Below are positions 43,843 to 52,754 of a stretch of DNA of 64,000 nt, piece by piece; positions within the stretch are counted from its first letter, which is position 1; every line of letters starts with the position of its first letter. The stretch is from contig NZ_JAAWUO010000004.1 in NCBI RefSeq assembly GCF_013304825.1, positions 124,001 to 188,000 of the forward strand, read 5' to 3'. Below the pieces are notes generated by a model that saw only the letters and a program-made list of their open reading frames with translations, was not told the DNA's origin and did no database searches. Made by a program: the position numbers and the translations under genes. Source of the stretch: Blautia schinkii (lineage in GTDB: Bacteria; Bacillota; Clostridia; Lachnospirales; Lachnospiraceae).

Positions 43843-45740
43843 CAGGCTTTCTTCTTTCTCCAGATAGAGAATTTAAGCAGTGACAGGATCATGATGATCA
43901 TCAGCACAACACCGCCGATATTTCCAAGGCTTACAACGCCGGACATATCAAGACTGATGCCGACAACTGCAAAGATCGCAAGAAGAATTCCAACAAGACC
44001 CTCGCCGGCGATCATACCAGCACAGTACAGGGTACCATCTGTAGCCTGAGCTGTCTTGGTTTTTTCGTCAACGCCTTTTCTGCGGTCAAGTAATCCACGA
44101 ACGATACCACCGATCATGATAGTTGCGTTCAGGTAGATTGGAAGGTAAAGACCGATTGCGAAAGGCATTACCGGAATACGGAGGATTTCAAGGCAGATTG
44201 CAAGGAATACACCTACAAATACAAGTCCCCATGGAAGGTTTCCGCCCATGATTCCCTCAACGATCATCTTCATAAGCTGAGCCTGCGGAGCAGGGATCTC
44301 TGCTGTACCGTAGCCCCATGCTGCATTCAGAAGATACAGAACACCACCGATAGCAAGACCGGAAACAACAACACCGAGCATCTCACCCATCTGCTGCTTC
44401 TTAGGTGTGGCACCAAGAAGGTATCCTGTCTTAAGATCCTGAGAAGTATCACCTGCGATTGCTGCGATGATACAGATAACAGAACCAACAGCGATCGCTG
44501 CTGTCATTCCGTCAATACCTGTTTTACCGGAGCTCTTGATAGCAAATGTAGCGATCAGAAGAGTAGCGATAGCCATACCGGAAACCGGGTTATTGGAGCT
44601 TCCTACAAGACCTACCATACGGGAGGATACTGTTGCAAAGAAGAATCCAAAGATTACGATGATAAATGCACCAAGAAGAGTTACCGGGATTGCCGGAACG
44701 ATCCAGATGATAAATACCATTGCAATAATACCAAGAAGTATGAACTGCATCGGAAGATCCTGTGCTGTTCTCTCTGTACTTGTGTTCTTGCTGCCCTTCA
44801 TGCTCTTCATGGAGTCACGGAAGGTTGTAACGATCAGCGGCAAGGATTTGATCAGAGAAATGATACCACCTGTTGCGATGGCACCTGCACCAATATACTT
44901 AACATAAGTAGACCAGATTGCTGCTGCTCCGCCGTTTGCGTAAAGCTGGGCAATTGTTGTTCCCTCTGCAGCCGGGTACATCCATGTGTCAGGTCCGAAC
45001 AGGCAGATCAGCGGGATGATGACCATCCAGCCAATAAGAGAACCTGTAAACATGTATGATGCGATCTTCGGTCCTACGATATAACCAACACCGAGAAGTG
45101 CCGGATAAACCTCCATACCGATCTCGCCCTTAAAGGATTTAAATGCTGCAGAAACATCTGCCGGAAGAAGCTTCAGTCCATCAACAACAAATTTGAAGAT
45201 GGCAGCAAGTCCCATACCGGAGAATACTGTGGAAGCATTGGCTCCTCCTTCCTCACCGGCAAGAAGAACGTCTGCGCAGGCAGTTCCTTCCGGATAGAGA
45301 AGAGTTGCATGCTCTTTAACAATGAGGGCATTACGAAGGGGCACCATAAAAAGTACACCAAGGATACCACCGCAAAGTGCGATCAGAGTGATCTCAACAA
45401 TGCCTGGCTTGTCTGAAAGTCCTTCCTCTGCCCAGAGGAACAGTGCAGGCATGGTGAAGATAGCACCTGCTGCAAGAGACTCACCAGCTGAGCCGATGGT
45501 CTGAACCATATTGCTCTCCAAAATGGAGTTTCTGCGAAGAATCACGCGGATAACACCCATGGAGATAACTGCCGCCGGAATGGAGGCAGATACTGTCATA
45601 CCAACGCGAAGACCAAGGTAAGCATTGGCTGCGCCGAAGATGACAGCAAGAATACATCCCATGATCACAGATGTAACTGTGAGCTCCGGAGTGACTTTCT
45701 CCGCAGGAATGTAAGGTTTGAACTCTGTGTTTTTGTTCAT
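43842..45740 (-). CDS. OPT-family oligopeptide transporter
   Basis: A 632-residue membrane protein with about 16 helices, of the bacterial oligopeptide transporter branch. Family blocks include ELTVTSVIMGCILAVIFGAANAYLGLRVGMT (in parts), TIGSAGESLAAGAIFTMPALFLW, and the NPVSGMAIATLL and AGDTSQDLKTGYLLGATPKKQQ motifs. I start at 45740 where AGAGGAAAT precedes the ATG; a frame to 45809 adds 23 residues unlike the family. Substrates in this branch can be small peptides or metal chelates. A PqqD-like protein is coupled downstream. Confidence 0.9.
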   Translation of the reverse strand: MNKNTEFKPYIPAEKVTPELTVTSVIMGCILAVIFGAANAYLGLRVGMTVSASIPAAVISMGVIRVILRRNSILESNMVQTIGSAGESLAAGAIFTMPALFLWAEEGLSDKPGIVEITLIALCGGILGVLFMVPLRNALIVKEHATLLYPEGTACADVLLAGEEGGANASTVFSGMGLAAIFKFVVDGLKLLPADVSAAFKSFKGEIGMEVYPALLGVGYIVGPKIASYMFTGSLIGWMVIIPLICLFGPDTWMYPAAEGTTIAQLYANGGAAAIWSTYVKYIGAGAIATGGIISLIKSLPLIVTTFRDSMKSMKGSKNTSTERTAQDLPMQFILLGIIAMVFIIWIVPAIPVTLLGAFIIVIFGFFFATVSSRMVGLVGSSNNPVSGMAIATLLIATFAIKSSGKTGIDGMTAAIAVGSVICIIAAIAGDTSQDLKTGYLLGATPKKQQMGEMLGVVVSGLAIGGVLYLLNAAWGYGTAEIPAPQAQLMKMIVEGIMGGNLPWGLVFVGVFLAICLEILRIPVMPFAIGLYLPIYLNATIMIGGIVRGLLDRRKGVDEKTKTAQATDGTLYCAGMIAGEGLVGILLAIFAVVGISLDMSGVVSLGNIGGVVLMIIMILSLLKFSIWRKKKA

Positions 45741-45871
45741 ATTTCCTCTCCCTTTATCTAGTAAATTAGTAACGTCATATAGTATATCAAATTCCGCAGT
45801 ATTTTGCAAGGAATTATCTCTGTAATATTATGTATTATTTACAATTTTATGGATAATTATAAGTAAAAATT

Positions 45872-45908
45872 TAGTCACTATGCGGCTTTTATGCTAACAT
45901 AGTGACTA
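45872..45908 (-). terminator. hairpin terminator after the vWA gene
   Basis: TAGTCACTATG pairs perfectly with CATAGTGACTA across 15 bases; the minus-strand tail AAATTTTTACTT is only moderately T-rich. The stem could also be an operator, as it lies between the OPT and vWA genes. Confidence 0.5.
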
Positions 45909-45958
45909 TATACATTCCAATTGAATATTATACATCCGGAAAAAAATATCATTTTTTT

Positions 45959-47764
45959 TCAGTTATCTGCTTCCAGCTGTTTTGTCAGATATCGTCCCAC
46001 GATCCTGGAAAAATTGCCAACATCCCGGATATAGGCAAAATCCTTGCCGAAAATCTTCTTCTCGGCAGCAAGATCTTTTTCTTCTCCTGCAAAAACCCCC
46101 AGGACACTGACTCCCTGGCTTCTGAGCCGGCGGATCTCCGTAGCTGTATCCGCAATGGCATATTTACCATGATACGGCGCAGGATTCTTTGCATTGGGAC
46201 GGTTGATGATCACATCGTAAGGTCTTCCATCACTTAATATGATCAGAATCTTCTTTTCTTCTTCCCTCTGCAGAAGTCCGTAGCCAGCTGCTTTTATGGC
46301 CAGTCCGTCACGGTTATTGGAAGAAGTTACATAATTAAAGATGTTTTCATCTGCCGCCACAGGATCATCGTACTCCCGGAATCTGTGCATGATAGTGTGA
46401 TCCCAGAATGTGCAGTAACTCATCACCCGGTGAGGGATCTCCACATTACTCAGGGCAGAACTTATCATATAAGCCTGCAGTGCCACATCTCCCTGGCGGC
46501 TCATCTGGGAACCGCTGGCATCGATCAGCACATCTACTGCAAAATCTGTATTGTCACCTCTGAGGACTCTTTTGAACAGATCAGCTTCTCTGCTCCGCCC
46601 TACTCTCCATAGCCTGGACGGGATGATCATTCCTCTGTCCGAAAGGACCTCCTGGTTTTCGCTTCGGATCACAAGAGCTTTTTTCAGCAGTTCGGTGAGC
46701 ATGGATGTATTCCTCTTGGCGATCCTGTGCTTGTCATGATAGACCCATATGTTCTTATTCCGGAGACGCTTGGCATACTGATACTGGTAGTTATCACGCA
46801 CCGGATTCTCAAGGATTCCTTCTGTAAAATACAGAGTACAGTCTCCGTGTATGCCGCGGCACATCAGATAATTCATCCGCTTGTCTTCTGCAGGCGAAAG
46901 ATAGCTTCTTCCAAAATTCAGTTCAACATAGGTGTGGGCTTTTTTTAATGCTTCTTCGGAAACTACGGTGATCTTGTTCTTTACTTTCCTCTTCTCTTCC
47001 ATATCTTCCGTAAGAGATGAATTTTCAAGATCTGTCACCCGGTCTGTGATCTGTTCCACATAATTTTCCAGGGCATCCTCATACATTTCCTCATTGAGAT
47101 AATCTTCCCATCCGAATTCTGTCAGTTCTTCCAGAGTTACTGCCATCACCCGGTCCAGAGAACCTTTTTTCTTTTCAAAATCCGGATCGATCACAGTATT
47201 ATAAAGACTGTCGATCACCTGGATCAGCTCCATGGTATCCTCTGTATTTCCACATTCGTAGATCTGATCCCGAAAACCGGACAGTTTCTTCTCCACCGGC
47301 TGTACGCTTCCTGCCAGTACATCCCGGAATACTGCGATCTTTAAACGGTCCAGAAGCATATCATAAGATGGCAGGGTTTCGTATTCCTGATCCATGATGT
47401 CTTCCAGGGCTTTTTTCCTCATGCGGCGCACTCCTGGACGTTCTTCGCAGATCCGTTCACCTACAGCTGCCTCAATACAGAGCTGCGTCAGCCCGGTAAG
47501 TTCTGATTCAGAAGCATCCAGATAGATTTTTTTTACCAGATAAAGCCCCAGCAGATTTTTATCAAAATATCTGGCAAAAGCTCCCTGCTTGATCCCGTCG
47601 TAAAGCGCGATCTCCTTTGAACGCAGAAACAGAGATACGTCCGGCTTCACATCCAGGGTATAATCGCCGCTGACTGTCCAGAGGAGATTACGGATGCGGT
47701 TCTCCAGATCCAGCTTGTAATCTTCTATGGATAGTTCTTCTGTGAGATTTCTATGCATAGACAT
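45959..47764 (-). CDS. von Willebrand factor A domain protein (CobT/NorD-like partner of MoxR)
   Basis: A 601-residue cytoplasmic protein without signal peptide. Residues 1-400 are mostly helical and charged, with no family I can name; residues about 408-601 form a vWA domain with the MIDAS motif DASGSQMS (415-422), Thr/Ser further on, and SDGRPYD. The gene overlaps the end of the moxR gene by 14 bases. MoxR ATPases act with vWA proteins as metal-insertion or complex-maturation chaperones (as in CobS-CobT, NorQ-NorD), so the pair is probably a chaperone; the client is unknown, with glutamine synthetase III next upstream. Confidence 0.8.
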   Translation of the reverse strand: MSMHRNLTEELSIEDYKLDLENRIRNLLWTVSGDYTLDVKPDVSLFLRSKEIALYDGIKQGAFARYFDKNLLGLYLVKKIYLDASESELTGLTQLCIEAAVGERICEERPGVRRMRKKALEDIMDQEYETLPSYDMLLDRLKIAVFRDVLAGSVQPVEKKLSGFRDQIYECGNTEDTMELIQVIDSLYNTVIDPDFEKKKGSLDRVMAVTLEELTEFGWEDYLNEEMYEDALENYVEQITDRVTDLENSSLTEDMEEKRKVKNKITVVSEEALKKAHTYVELNFGRSYLSPAEDKRMNYLMCRGIHGDCTLYFTEGILENPVRDNYQYQYAKRLRNKNIWVYHDKHRIAKRNTSMLTELLKKALVIRSENQEVLSDRGMIIPSRLWRVGRSREADLFKRVLRGDNTDFAVDVLIDASGSQMSRQGDVALQAYMISSALSNVEIPHRVMSYCTFWDHTIMHRFREYDDPVAADENIFNYVTSSNNRDGLAIKAAGYGLLQREEEKKILIILSDGRPYDVIINRPNAKNPAPYHGKYAIADTATEIRRLRSQGVSVLGVFAGEEKDLAAEKKIFGKDFAYIRDVGNFSRIVGRYLTKQLEADN

Positions 47765-48668
47765 CTTCCTTTGTCCATTCTTCCGGGATCCTTGTCCGAA
47801 CTACATCATCCACGATCTCTTTTTCAAAAATATCAAAAGTCTTGTTCACAACACCCATCTTTACTGCTGCCAAAGGTGAAAGTCCTGCCCGGACGATCTT
47901 CATAGCAGCCAGAAGTCCTCGAAGATCCAGGGATTTTGTGGAAATTTCGCTGTTTACGGACTTTTTCTGAAGGTCCATAAATACGCCAATGAACTGCTCC
48001 ACTGCTTTTTCTTTTGCATCCGGGAACATTTTATTGAAGATAAAACCTAATGTTTCCTCTGTCTGGGCTGGCATGTCGATCACCAGGAATCTGGATACAA
48101 GTGCCTCGTTGAGCTCTTTTGTTCCTGCATATCCATAGTTCATTGTTCCGATAAAACGTGCTGCAGGATGCAGGTCGATCCTGTCATATCCCGGAACATC
48201 AATAGAACGGCGGTAGTCAAGAGTTGCATGAAGGACAGAGACTGCATCATTCTTGGCCATATTAATTTCGTCCAGGATGCCGAATCCACCATACTCTGCA
48301 CACTGATAAATACTGCCCTTTCGGAGGCACACTTCATTGTTTACAAAGGTATCCGTTCCGATCAGGTCGCCGCTGTTTGTATTTACATGAAATGATACAT
48401 TGTATACCGGACGGCCGAATGCATAGGCCAGGTTCTCAGCCAGAATGTTTTTTCCTGTTGCTTTCGGTCCTGCCAGAAGAAGGTTTTCCCCCTCCAGAAG
48501 ACCTGCGATGGCCATTTCCAGGATTTCTTTTCCATAGAACGGAATGGACGGTCTGGTAACTCTTGCCGCAGCAGCTTCATCCACTCCGTAATTTTTACGG
48601 AATTCCTTAATGCTGCGGATCAGTTCGCCGGATACATTCTGTTCTTTTAAAAAATCTAATTCTTCCAT
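47751..48668 (-). CDS. MoxR-family AAA+ ATPase
   Basis: A 305-residue AAA+ protein. Walker A GPKATGKN (67-74), Walker B GGFGILDEIN (about 132-141), sensor 1 ARFIGTMNYGY and an arginine-finger region with SRFLVIDMP follow the MoxR/CbbQ/NorQ pattern. The N-terminal 40 residues are an added helical segment. AGGAGT is 12 bases before the ATG. The partner vWA gene follows with overlap. The terminator of glnN lies upstream, so this pair probably has its own promoter in the roughly 100-base interval before it, where I found no clear one. Confidence 0.9.
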   Translation of the reverse strand: MEELDFLKEQNVSGELIRSIKEFRKNYGVDEAAAARVTRPSIPFYGKEILEMAIAGLLEGENLLLAGPKATGKNILAENLAYAFGRPVYNVSFHVNTNSGDLIGTDTFVNNEVCLRKGSIYQCAEYGGFGILDEINMAKNDAVSVLHATLDYRRSIDVPGYDRIDLHPAARFIGTMNYGYAGTKELNEALVSRFLVIDMPAQTEETLGFIFNKMFPDAKEKAVEQFIGVFMDLQKKSVNSEISTKSLDLRGLLAAMKIVRAGLSPLAAVKMGVVNKTFDIFEKEIVDDVVRTRIPEEWTKEDVYA

Positions 48669-48777
48669 ATATATTATTACTCCTAATTGTCAAACTGATA
48701 AAAACATCCACGCTCAATACTTGTTCAGGACAGAATCAGGCAGGCTCACCCCTATCGGAAATTTTACCTGATCCAGC

Positions 48778-48810
48778 TAAAAACGGAACAGACTTCTTTG
48801 CCTGTCCCGT
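48778..48810 (-). terminator. rho-independent terminator of glnN
   Basis: ACGGGACAG pairs with CTGTTCCGT on the minus strand, followed by TTTTTAG. Confidence 0.75.
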
Positions 48811-48869
48811 CATTTTTTTACAGATGCCTCAACAAACAGGGTCATCTTCTATTTCTTATATTTGACTGA

Positions 48870-50987
48870 TCATACCTCAAAGATCAGATCGCCGTAGGAT
48901 GGCATCGGCCACATATCTTTATCTACGATCATCTCAAGCTCATCAACCGGTTTTCTTAAAGCTTTCATTGCCGGTACAACACACTCTCTGAAGAATACCG
49001 CACGGTCGCGTCCCTCTTCATGAGATTCTGCCTCAGCGATCAGTCCGGAAAGCTTATCCATAGCTGTTTTGGTCTCAGCAAGAAGTGCGGAGGATTTTTC
49101 CAGAAGACTTGTCTGTACGCTGACATCAAGTGCTGCGCTCACTGCCTTCACAGAATTGATGGACTCTGCAAGAACTGTTGTATAACGGATCACTGCCGGG
49201 ATGATCTGCTTGGTGGCAATATCCACCATGGTCTTAGCCTCAATGTTGATGGCCTTAGCATAACCCTCATACTGGATCTCTGCCCTGGACTCAAGCTCTG
49301 CTCTTGTGAATACATTAAAGGACTCAAAAAGCTTCACAGCCTTGTCTGTTGTCAGTGCAGGGATTGCATCTACCATGGACGGAAGGATCGGAAGACCACG
49401 TCTTCTGGCTTCTTCTTCCCACTCAGGAGCATATCCGTTTCCATTGAATACAATTTTCTGGTGCTCAGTTGCATACTCTTTAATCAGGTCATGTACTGCG
49501 ATATCAAAATCTTCTGCTGCTTCAAGGCGGTCACATGCATCACGGAATACTTCTGCTGCAATGGTATTCAGCACAACATTGCACTCGGAAATGGAATCAC
49601 GGGAACCGACCATACGGAACTCGAATTTATTTCCGGTAAACGCAAACGGTGATGTTCTGTTTCGGTCTGTTGCATCTTTCATAAAGTCAGGCAATGTCTT
49701 AACACCAGTGTCAAGTATCTCGCCTTTCTTACTGTGTGTTGCTGTGCCTGTGCTGATCAGCTGCTCCAGCACATCCTGAAGCTGCTCGCCAAGGAATACG
49801 GAGATAACTGCCGGCGGTGCCTCGTTTCCTCCGAGACGTTCATCATTTCCAACGTCTGCTGCTGATTCTCTCAGAAGATCTGCATGCTCATCAACCGCTT
49901 TCAGGATACAGGTGAGAACAAGAAGGAACTGGATATTCTCATGAGGAGTTTTTCCCGGCTCAAGAAGGTTGATCCCGTCATCTGTTGTCAGGGACCAGTT
50001 ATTGTGTTTACCGGAACCGTTAACTCCTGCAAACGGTTTCTCATGAAGCAGGCAGCGCATACCATGACGGCTGGCAACTTTTTTGAGGATACGCATCATG
50101 ATCTGATTGTGATCTGCCGCAATATTTACCGGTGCATAGATCGGTGCCAGCTCATGCTGTGCAGGTGCTACCTCATTATGCTGTGTCTTGGCTGTTACAC
50201 CCAGTTTCCAGCACTCCTCGTTGACTTCTTTCATATATGCGGAGATTCTCTGACGGATAGTTCCAAAATAATGGTCATCCATCTCCTGTCCCTTAGGAGG
50301 CATGGCACCGAAAAGAGTTCTTCCTGTGTAAATCAGATCTTTTCTCTGGAGCCATTTCTGCTTGTCAACCAGGAAATATTCCTGCTCAGCTCCAACGGAA
50401 GGAGTTACTTTTTTGGAAGTTGTATTTCCGAAAAGGCGAAGAAGGCGAAGTGCCTGTGTATTAACCGCTTCCATGGAACGGAGAAGCGGAGTTTTCTGGT
50501 CAAGTGCCTCCCCTGTATAGGAACAGAATGCAGTCGGGATACATAAAATACCGCCTGCTGCATCATGACGTACAAAGGCAGGTGATGTACAATCCCATGT
50601 TGTATAACCCCTTGCCTCGAATGTTGCACGGAGTCCTCCAGACGGGAAGGAAGACGCATCCGGCTCACCCTTGATCAGCTCCTTGCCGGAAAAGCTTAAG
50701 AGTACCTTGCCGTCCTCTCTTGGTGCTGTGACAAATGCGTCATGCTTCTCAGCTGTAACGCCTGTCAGCGGCTGGAACCAGTGGCAGTAATGTGTAGCAC
50801 CTTTCTCAATAGCCCATTCCTTCATCTCATGTGCAACCACATCAGCGATCTCCATGGACAGTTCCTTGCCCTCTTCTATTGTCTTTTTCAGTTCCCGGTA
50901 TACCTTCTTCGGCAGACGGTCCTGCATAACAGAATCGTTAAATACATCGCAGCCAAAGATTTCCTTTACATTGATATAATCTTCCAT
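48870..50987 (-). CDS. glnN: glutamine synthetase, type III
   Basis: ATP-dependent synthesis of glutamine from glutamate and ammonium. The 705-residue length and the blocks [19 protein letters not shown] (in parts), [34 protein letters not shown] and [13 protein letters not shown] identify the GSIII class typical of Bacteroidetes and clostridia. The C-terminal helical extension (about 600-705) is characteristic. AAGGAGGAAGAA precedes the ATG. No glnR or amtB adjoins. No glutamine riboswitch was recognised upstream. Confidence 0.97.
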   Translation of the reverse strand: MEDYINVKEIFGCDVFNDSVMQDRLPKKVYRELKKTIEEGKELSMEIADVVAHEMKEWAIEKGATHYCHWFQPLTGVTAEKHDAFVTAPREDGKVLLSFSGKELIKGEPDASSFPSGGLRATFEARGYTTWDCTSPAFVRHDAAGGILCIPTAFCSYTGEALDQKTPLLRSMEAVNTQALRLLRLFGNTTSKKVTPSVGAEQEYFLVDKQKWLQRKDLIYTGRTLFGAMPPKGQEMDDHYFGTIRQRISAYMKEVNEECWKLGVTAKTQHNEVAPAQHELAPIYAPVNIAADHNQIMMRILKKVASRHGMRCLLHEKPFAGVNGSGKHNNWSLTTDDGINLLEPGKTPHENIQFLLVLTCILKAVDEHADLLRESAADVGNDERLGGNEAPPAVISVFLGEQLQDVLEQLISTGTATHSKKGEILDTGVKTLPDFMKDATDRNRTSPFAFTGNKFEFRMVGSRDSISECNVVLNTIAAEVFRDACDRLEAAEDFDIAVHDLIKEYATEHQKIVFNGNGYAPEWEEEARRRGLPILPSMVDAIPALTTDKAVKLFESFNVFTRAELESRAEIQYEGYAKAINIEAKTMVDIATKQIIPAVIRYTTVLAESINSVKAVSAALDVSVQTSLLEKSSALLAETKTAMDKLSGLIAEAESHEEGRDRAVFFRECVVPAMKALRKPVDELEMIVDKDMWPMPSYGDLIFEV

Positions 50988-51080
50988 TTCTTCCTCCTTT
51001 TCGTTCCTGTATATCCAGTCTTTCTTATGGGGAAAGACGTTTTCACATCTGTAGGATCACCCTGTCTCCGGATACCCGGA

Positions 51081-52046
51081 TCATTCTTCGCTGTTCTGGG
51101 TGATTTCCTTGATCTCCTGCAGCTTCTGGTTCAGCCGGCCTTTTTTCTGATTCTTATTGCTGGTGAGATAAAGGTTCATGGCCTCATGAAGATTATCAAT
51201 CTCCACATGAGTCTGGTCTCCTCCGAATTCTCCGTCCAGCGTCCACGGAACAGCCTCTTCAGACTCGATCACAACATGGGCAGACTTAAAAGAATAGATC
51301 AGATCTGTATTATCCTCTGCTGTGAGAAGTGCAGTCATGATCTCCTGAAGCTCCAGCGGATTCTTCGGATTTGTGATCAGTGTCACCTCAAACAGTCCGT
51401 CATTCATATCCACATTCTTACCTGTAAGATTCTTAAAGCCTCCTACGGATCTGGAATTGCTGATCATACCATAAATAAAATCATTCTCCACAGTCAGCTC
51501 ATCGGAAGTTACTTTCAGATGATAGGATTTCACCTCAAAAAGCTGTTTCATTCCTTCCAGCACATAGGCAACATGTCCCAGGATATTCTTCAGATCCTGA
51601 TCAGTCTCATAGGAAACATTGGTAAACAGCCCAAACGCAGCCACATAGGCAAATGTCTGGTTATTAAATTTACCGATATCACAGTGATAGATCTGCTCCT
51701 CCATGATCATGGATGCAGCTGCAGTCATACTCTTCGGCATAAACAGACTGTTGGCAAAATCATTGGTGCTTCCTGCCGGAATATAACCGATGGGTGTCTG
51801 GCTGCCTACTTCCACGATTCCGGTAACCACCTCATCAAGTGTACCGTCACCGCCGCTGCAGGCGATCAGATCCACCTGATCTGCATATTCCTTCACCTGT
51901 TCATAAGCATCCTTCGGTCCCTGCGTGGCACGGATGATCACTTCATATCCACCTTTGTTAAAGATATCCACAATGTCCAGCAGATGCGTCTTGATCCTTC
52001 CTTTTCCTGCTTTGGGGTTGAAAACAAAAAGCATTCTTTTTTTCAT
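51081..52046 (-). CDS. YegS/DagK-family lipid kinase
   Basis: A 321-residue soluble lipid kinase of the diacylglycerol kinase catalytic family. It opens with FVFNPKAGKGR, and the nucleotide loop CSGGDGTLDEVVTGI (about 80-95) and IPAGSTNDFANSL follow, as in DagK/YegS/BmrU proteins. The C-terminal half is the beta-sandwich (SVGGFKNLTGKNVDMNDGLFEV in parts). Probable role is recycling diacylglycerol to phosphatidic acid, feeding the phospholipid pathway represented at 32.6-36 kb. GAGGATTGGATA precedes the ATG. A 93-base gap leads to glnN. Confidence 0.9.
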   Translation of the reverse strand: MKKRMLFVFNPKAGKGRIKTHLLDIVDIFNKGGYEVIIRATQGPKDAYEQVKEYADQVDLIACSGGDGTLDEVVTGIVEVGSQTPIGYIPAGSTNDFANSLFMPKSMTAAASMIMEEQIYHCDIGKFNNQTFAYVAAFGLFTNVSYETDQDLKNILGHVAYVLEGMKQLFEVKSYHLKVTSDELTVENDFIYGMISNSRSVGGFKNLTGKNVDMNDGLFEVTLITNPKNPLELQEIMTALLTAEDNTDLIYSFKSAHVVIESEEAVPWTLDGEFGGDQTHVEIDNLHEAMNLYLTSNKNQKKGRLNQKLQEIKEITQNSEE

Positions 52047-52175
52047 TATCCAATCCTCATTTCCCGAAATGATTCGTTATGTCTATTCTTTTACTATGAT
52101 AAAAAAAACGATGTAAAATGTCAATCTTAACTTTTCACATCTGGTCTTACCACAGATATCCGAAAATCATGGTAA

Positions 52176-52218
52176 CAAAAAAAGTCCGAAAACCCAATTA
52201 GAATTGAATCTTCAGACC
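52176..52218 (-). terminator. rho-independent terminator of the tRNA cluster
   Basis: GTCTGAA pairs with TTCGGAC on the minus strand, followed by TTTTTTTG. Confidence 0.7.
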
Positions 52219-52228
52219 TTTTGTTAAG

Positions 52229-52302
52229 TAGCGAGAGGGGGATTCGAACCCTCGACACCACGGGTATGAACCGTGTGCTCTAGCCAACTGAGCTATCTCG
52301 CC
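52229..52302 (-). tRNA. tRNA-Met (CAT), copy 1
   Basis: 74-base cloverleaf. Acceptor GGCGAGA/TCTCGCT with the G-U first pair seen in Firmicute elongator tRNA-Met, anticodon loop TTCATAC (anticodon CAT), T-arm GGTTCGAATCC. The 3' CCA is not encoded. Confidence 0.95.
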
Positions 52303-52318
52303 ATATTCTTTTGTAACA

Positions 52319-52391
52319 TGGGACCTATAGGGCTCGAACCTATGACCCTCTGCTTGTAAGGCAGATGCTCTCCCAGCTGAGCTAAGATCCC
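52319..52391 (-). tRNA. tRNA-Val (TAC), copy 1
   Basis: 73-base cloverleaf with acceptor GGGATCT/AGGTCCC, anticodon loop CTTACAA (anticodon TAC) and T-arm GGTTCGAGCC. CCA is not encoded. Confidence 0.95.
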
Positions 52392-52398
52392 ATATAAG

Positions 52399-52472
52399 TA
52401 GCGAGAGGGGGATTCGAACCCTCGACACCACGGGTATGAACCGTGTGCTCTAGCCAACTGAGCTATCTCGCC
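52399..52472 (-). tRNA. tRNA-Met (CAT), copy 2
   Basis: Identical over its 74 bases to the copy at 52229-52302. Confidence 0.95.
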
Positions 52473-52488
52473 ATATCTTTTTGTAACA

Positions 52489-52561
52489 TGGGACCTATAG
52501 GGCTCGAACCTATGACCCTCTGCTTGTAAGGCAGATGCTCTCCCAGCTGAGCTAAGATCCC
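52489..52561 (-). tRNA. tRNA-Val (TAC), copy 2
   Basis: Identical over its 73 bases to the copy at 52319-52391; first gene of the cluster after the promoter. Confidence 0.95.
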
Positions 52562-52611
52562 ATAACAATCGCTCGTCTTATGAACTCTTCCGTTCCGCAA
52601 CTCGCTTTGCT

Positions 52612-52640
52612 ATTATATAATGATTTATGACTTGTGTCAA
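52612..52640 (-). promoter_or_regulatory. consensus Sigma-A promoter of the tRNA cluster
   Basis: Perfect TTGACA and TATAAT with a 17-base spacer on the minus strand, about 50 bases before the first tRNA. Confidence 0.85.
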
Positions 52641-52696
52641 CAGTTTTTTTCACTTTTTTTAATTTTTTAAAAAATATATGCTTTTTTGTATTTTTA

Positions 52697-52730
52697 CAGT
52701 GGCAGGGAGGTCTGAAATCCCCTGCCACTG
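52697..52730. terminator. strong hairpin downstream of purL
   Basis: CAGTGGCAGGG pairs perfectly with CCCTGCCACTG over 12 bases of loop. On the purL strand the tail is A-rich (TAAAAATAC), not T-rich, so it may protect the 3' end rather than terminate by itself. Confidence 0.5.
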
Positions 52731-52754
52731 CATGCAGCTCACACAATCCTGATA

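Larger units (their letters stand above)
52229..52561 (-). repeat. tandem duplication of a tRNA-Val/tRNA-Met unit
   Basis: Two copies of a 170-base unit (52229-52391 and 52399-52561) are identical except for one or two bases in the spacer TTCTTTT/TCTTTTT. Order of transcription is Val-Met-Val-Met. Confidence 0.95.

Noticed and set aside
48690-48777. ATCAGG/CCTGAT inverted repeat before the moxR gene, considered as a riboswitch
   Set aside because: Only six bases per arm and no conserved aptamer core was recognised; better treated as unassigned spacer.
50742-52130. 462-codon open frame on the plus strand across the start of glnN and all of the lipid kinase gene
   Set aside because: Covers two clear genes on the opposite strand; the translation is His/Ile/Cys-rich low quality with no family pattern. 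Long, but explained by the bias of the genes beneath it.
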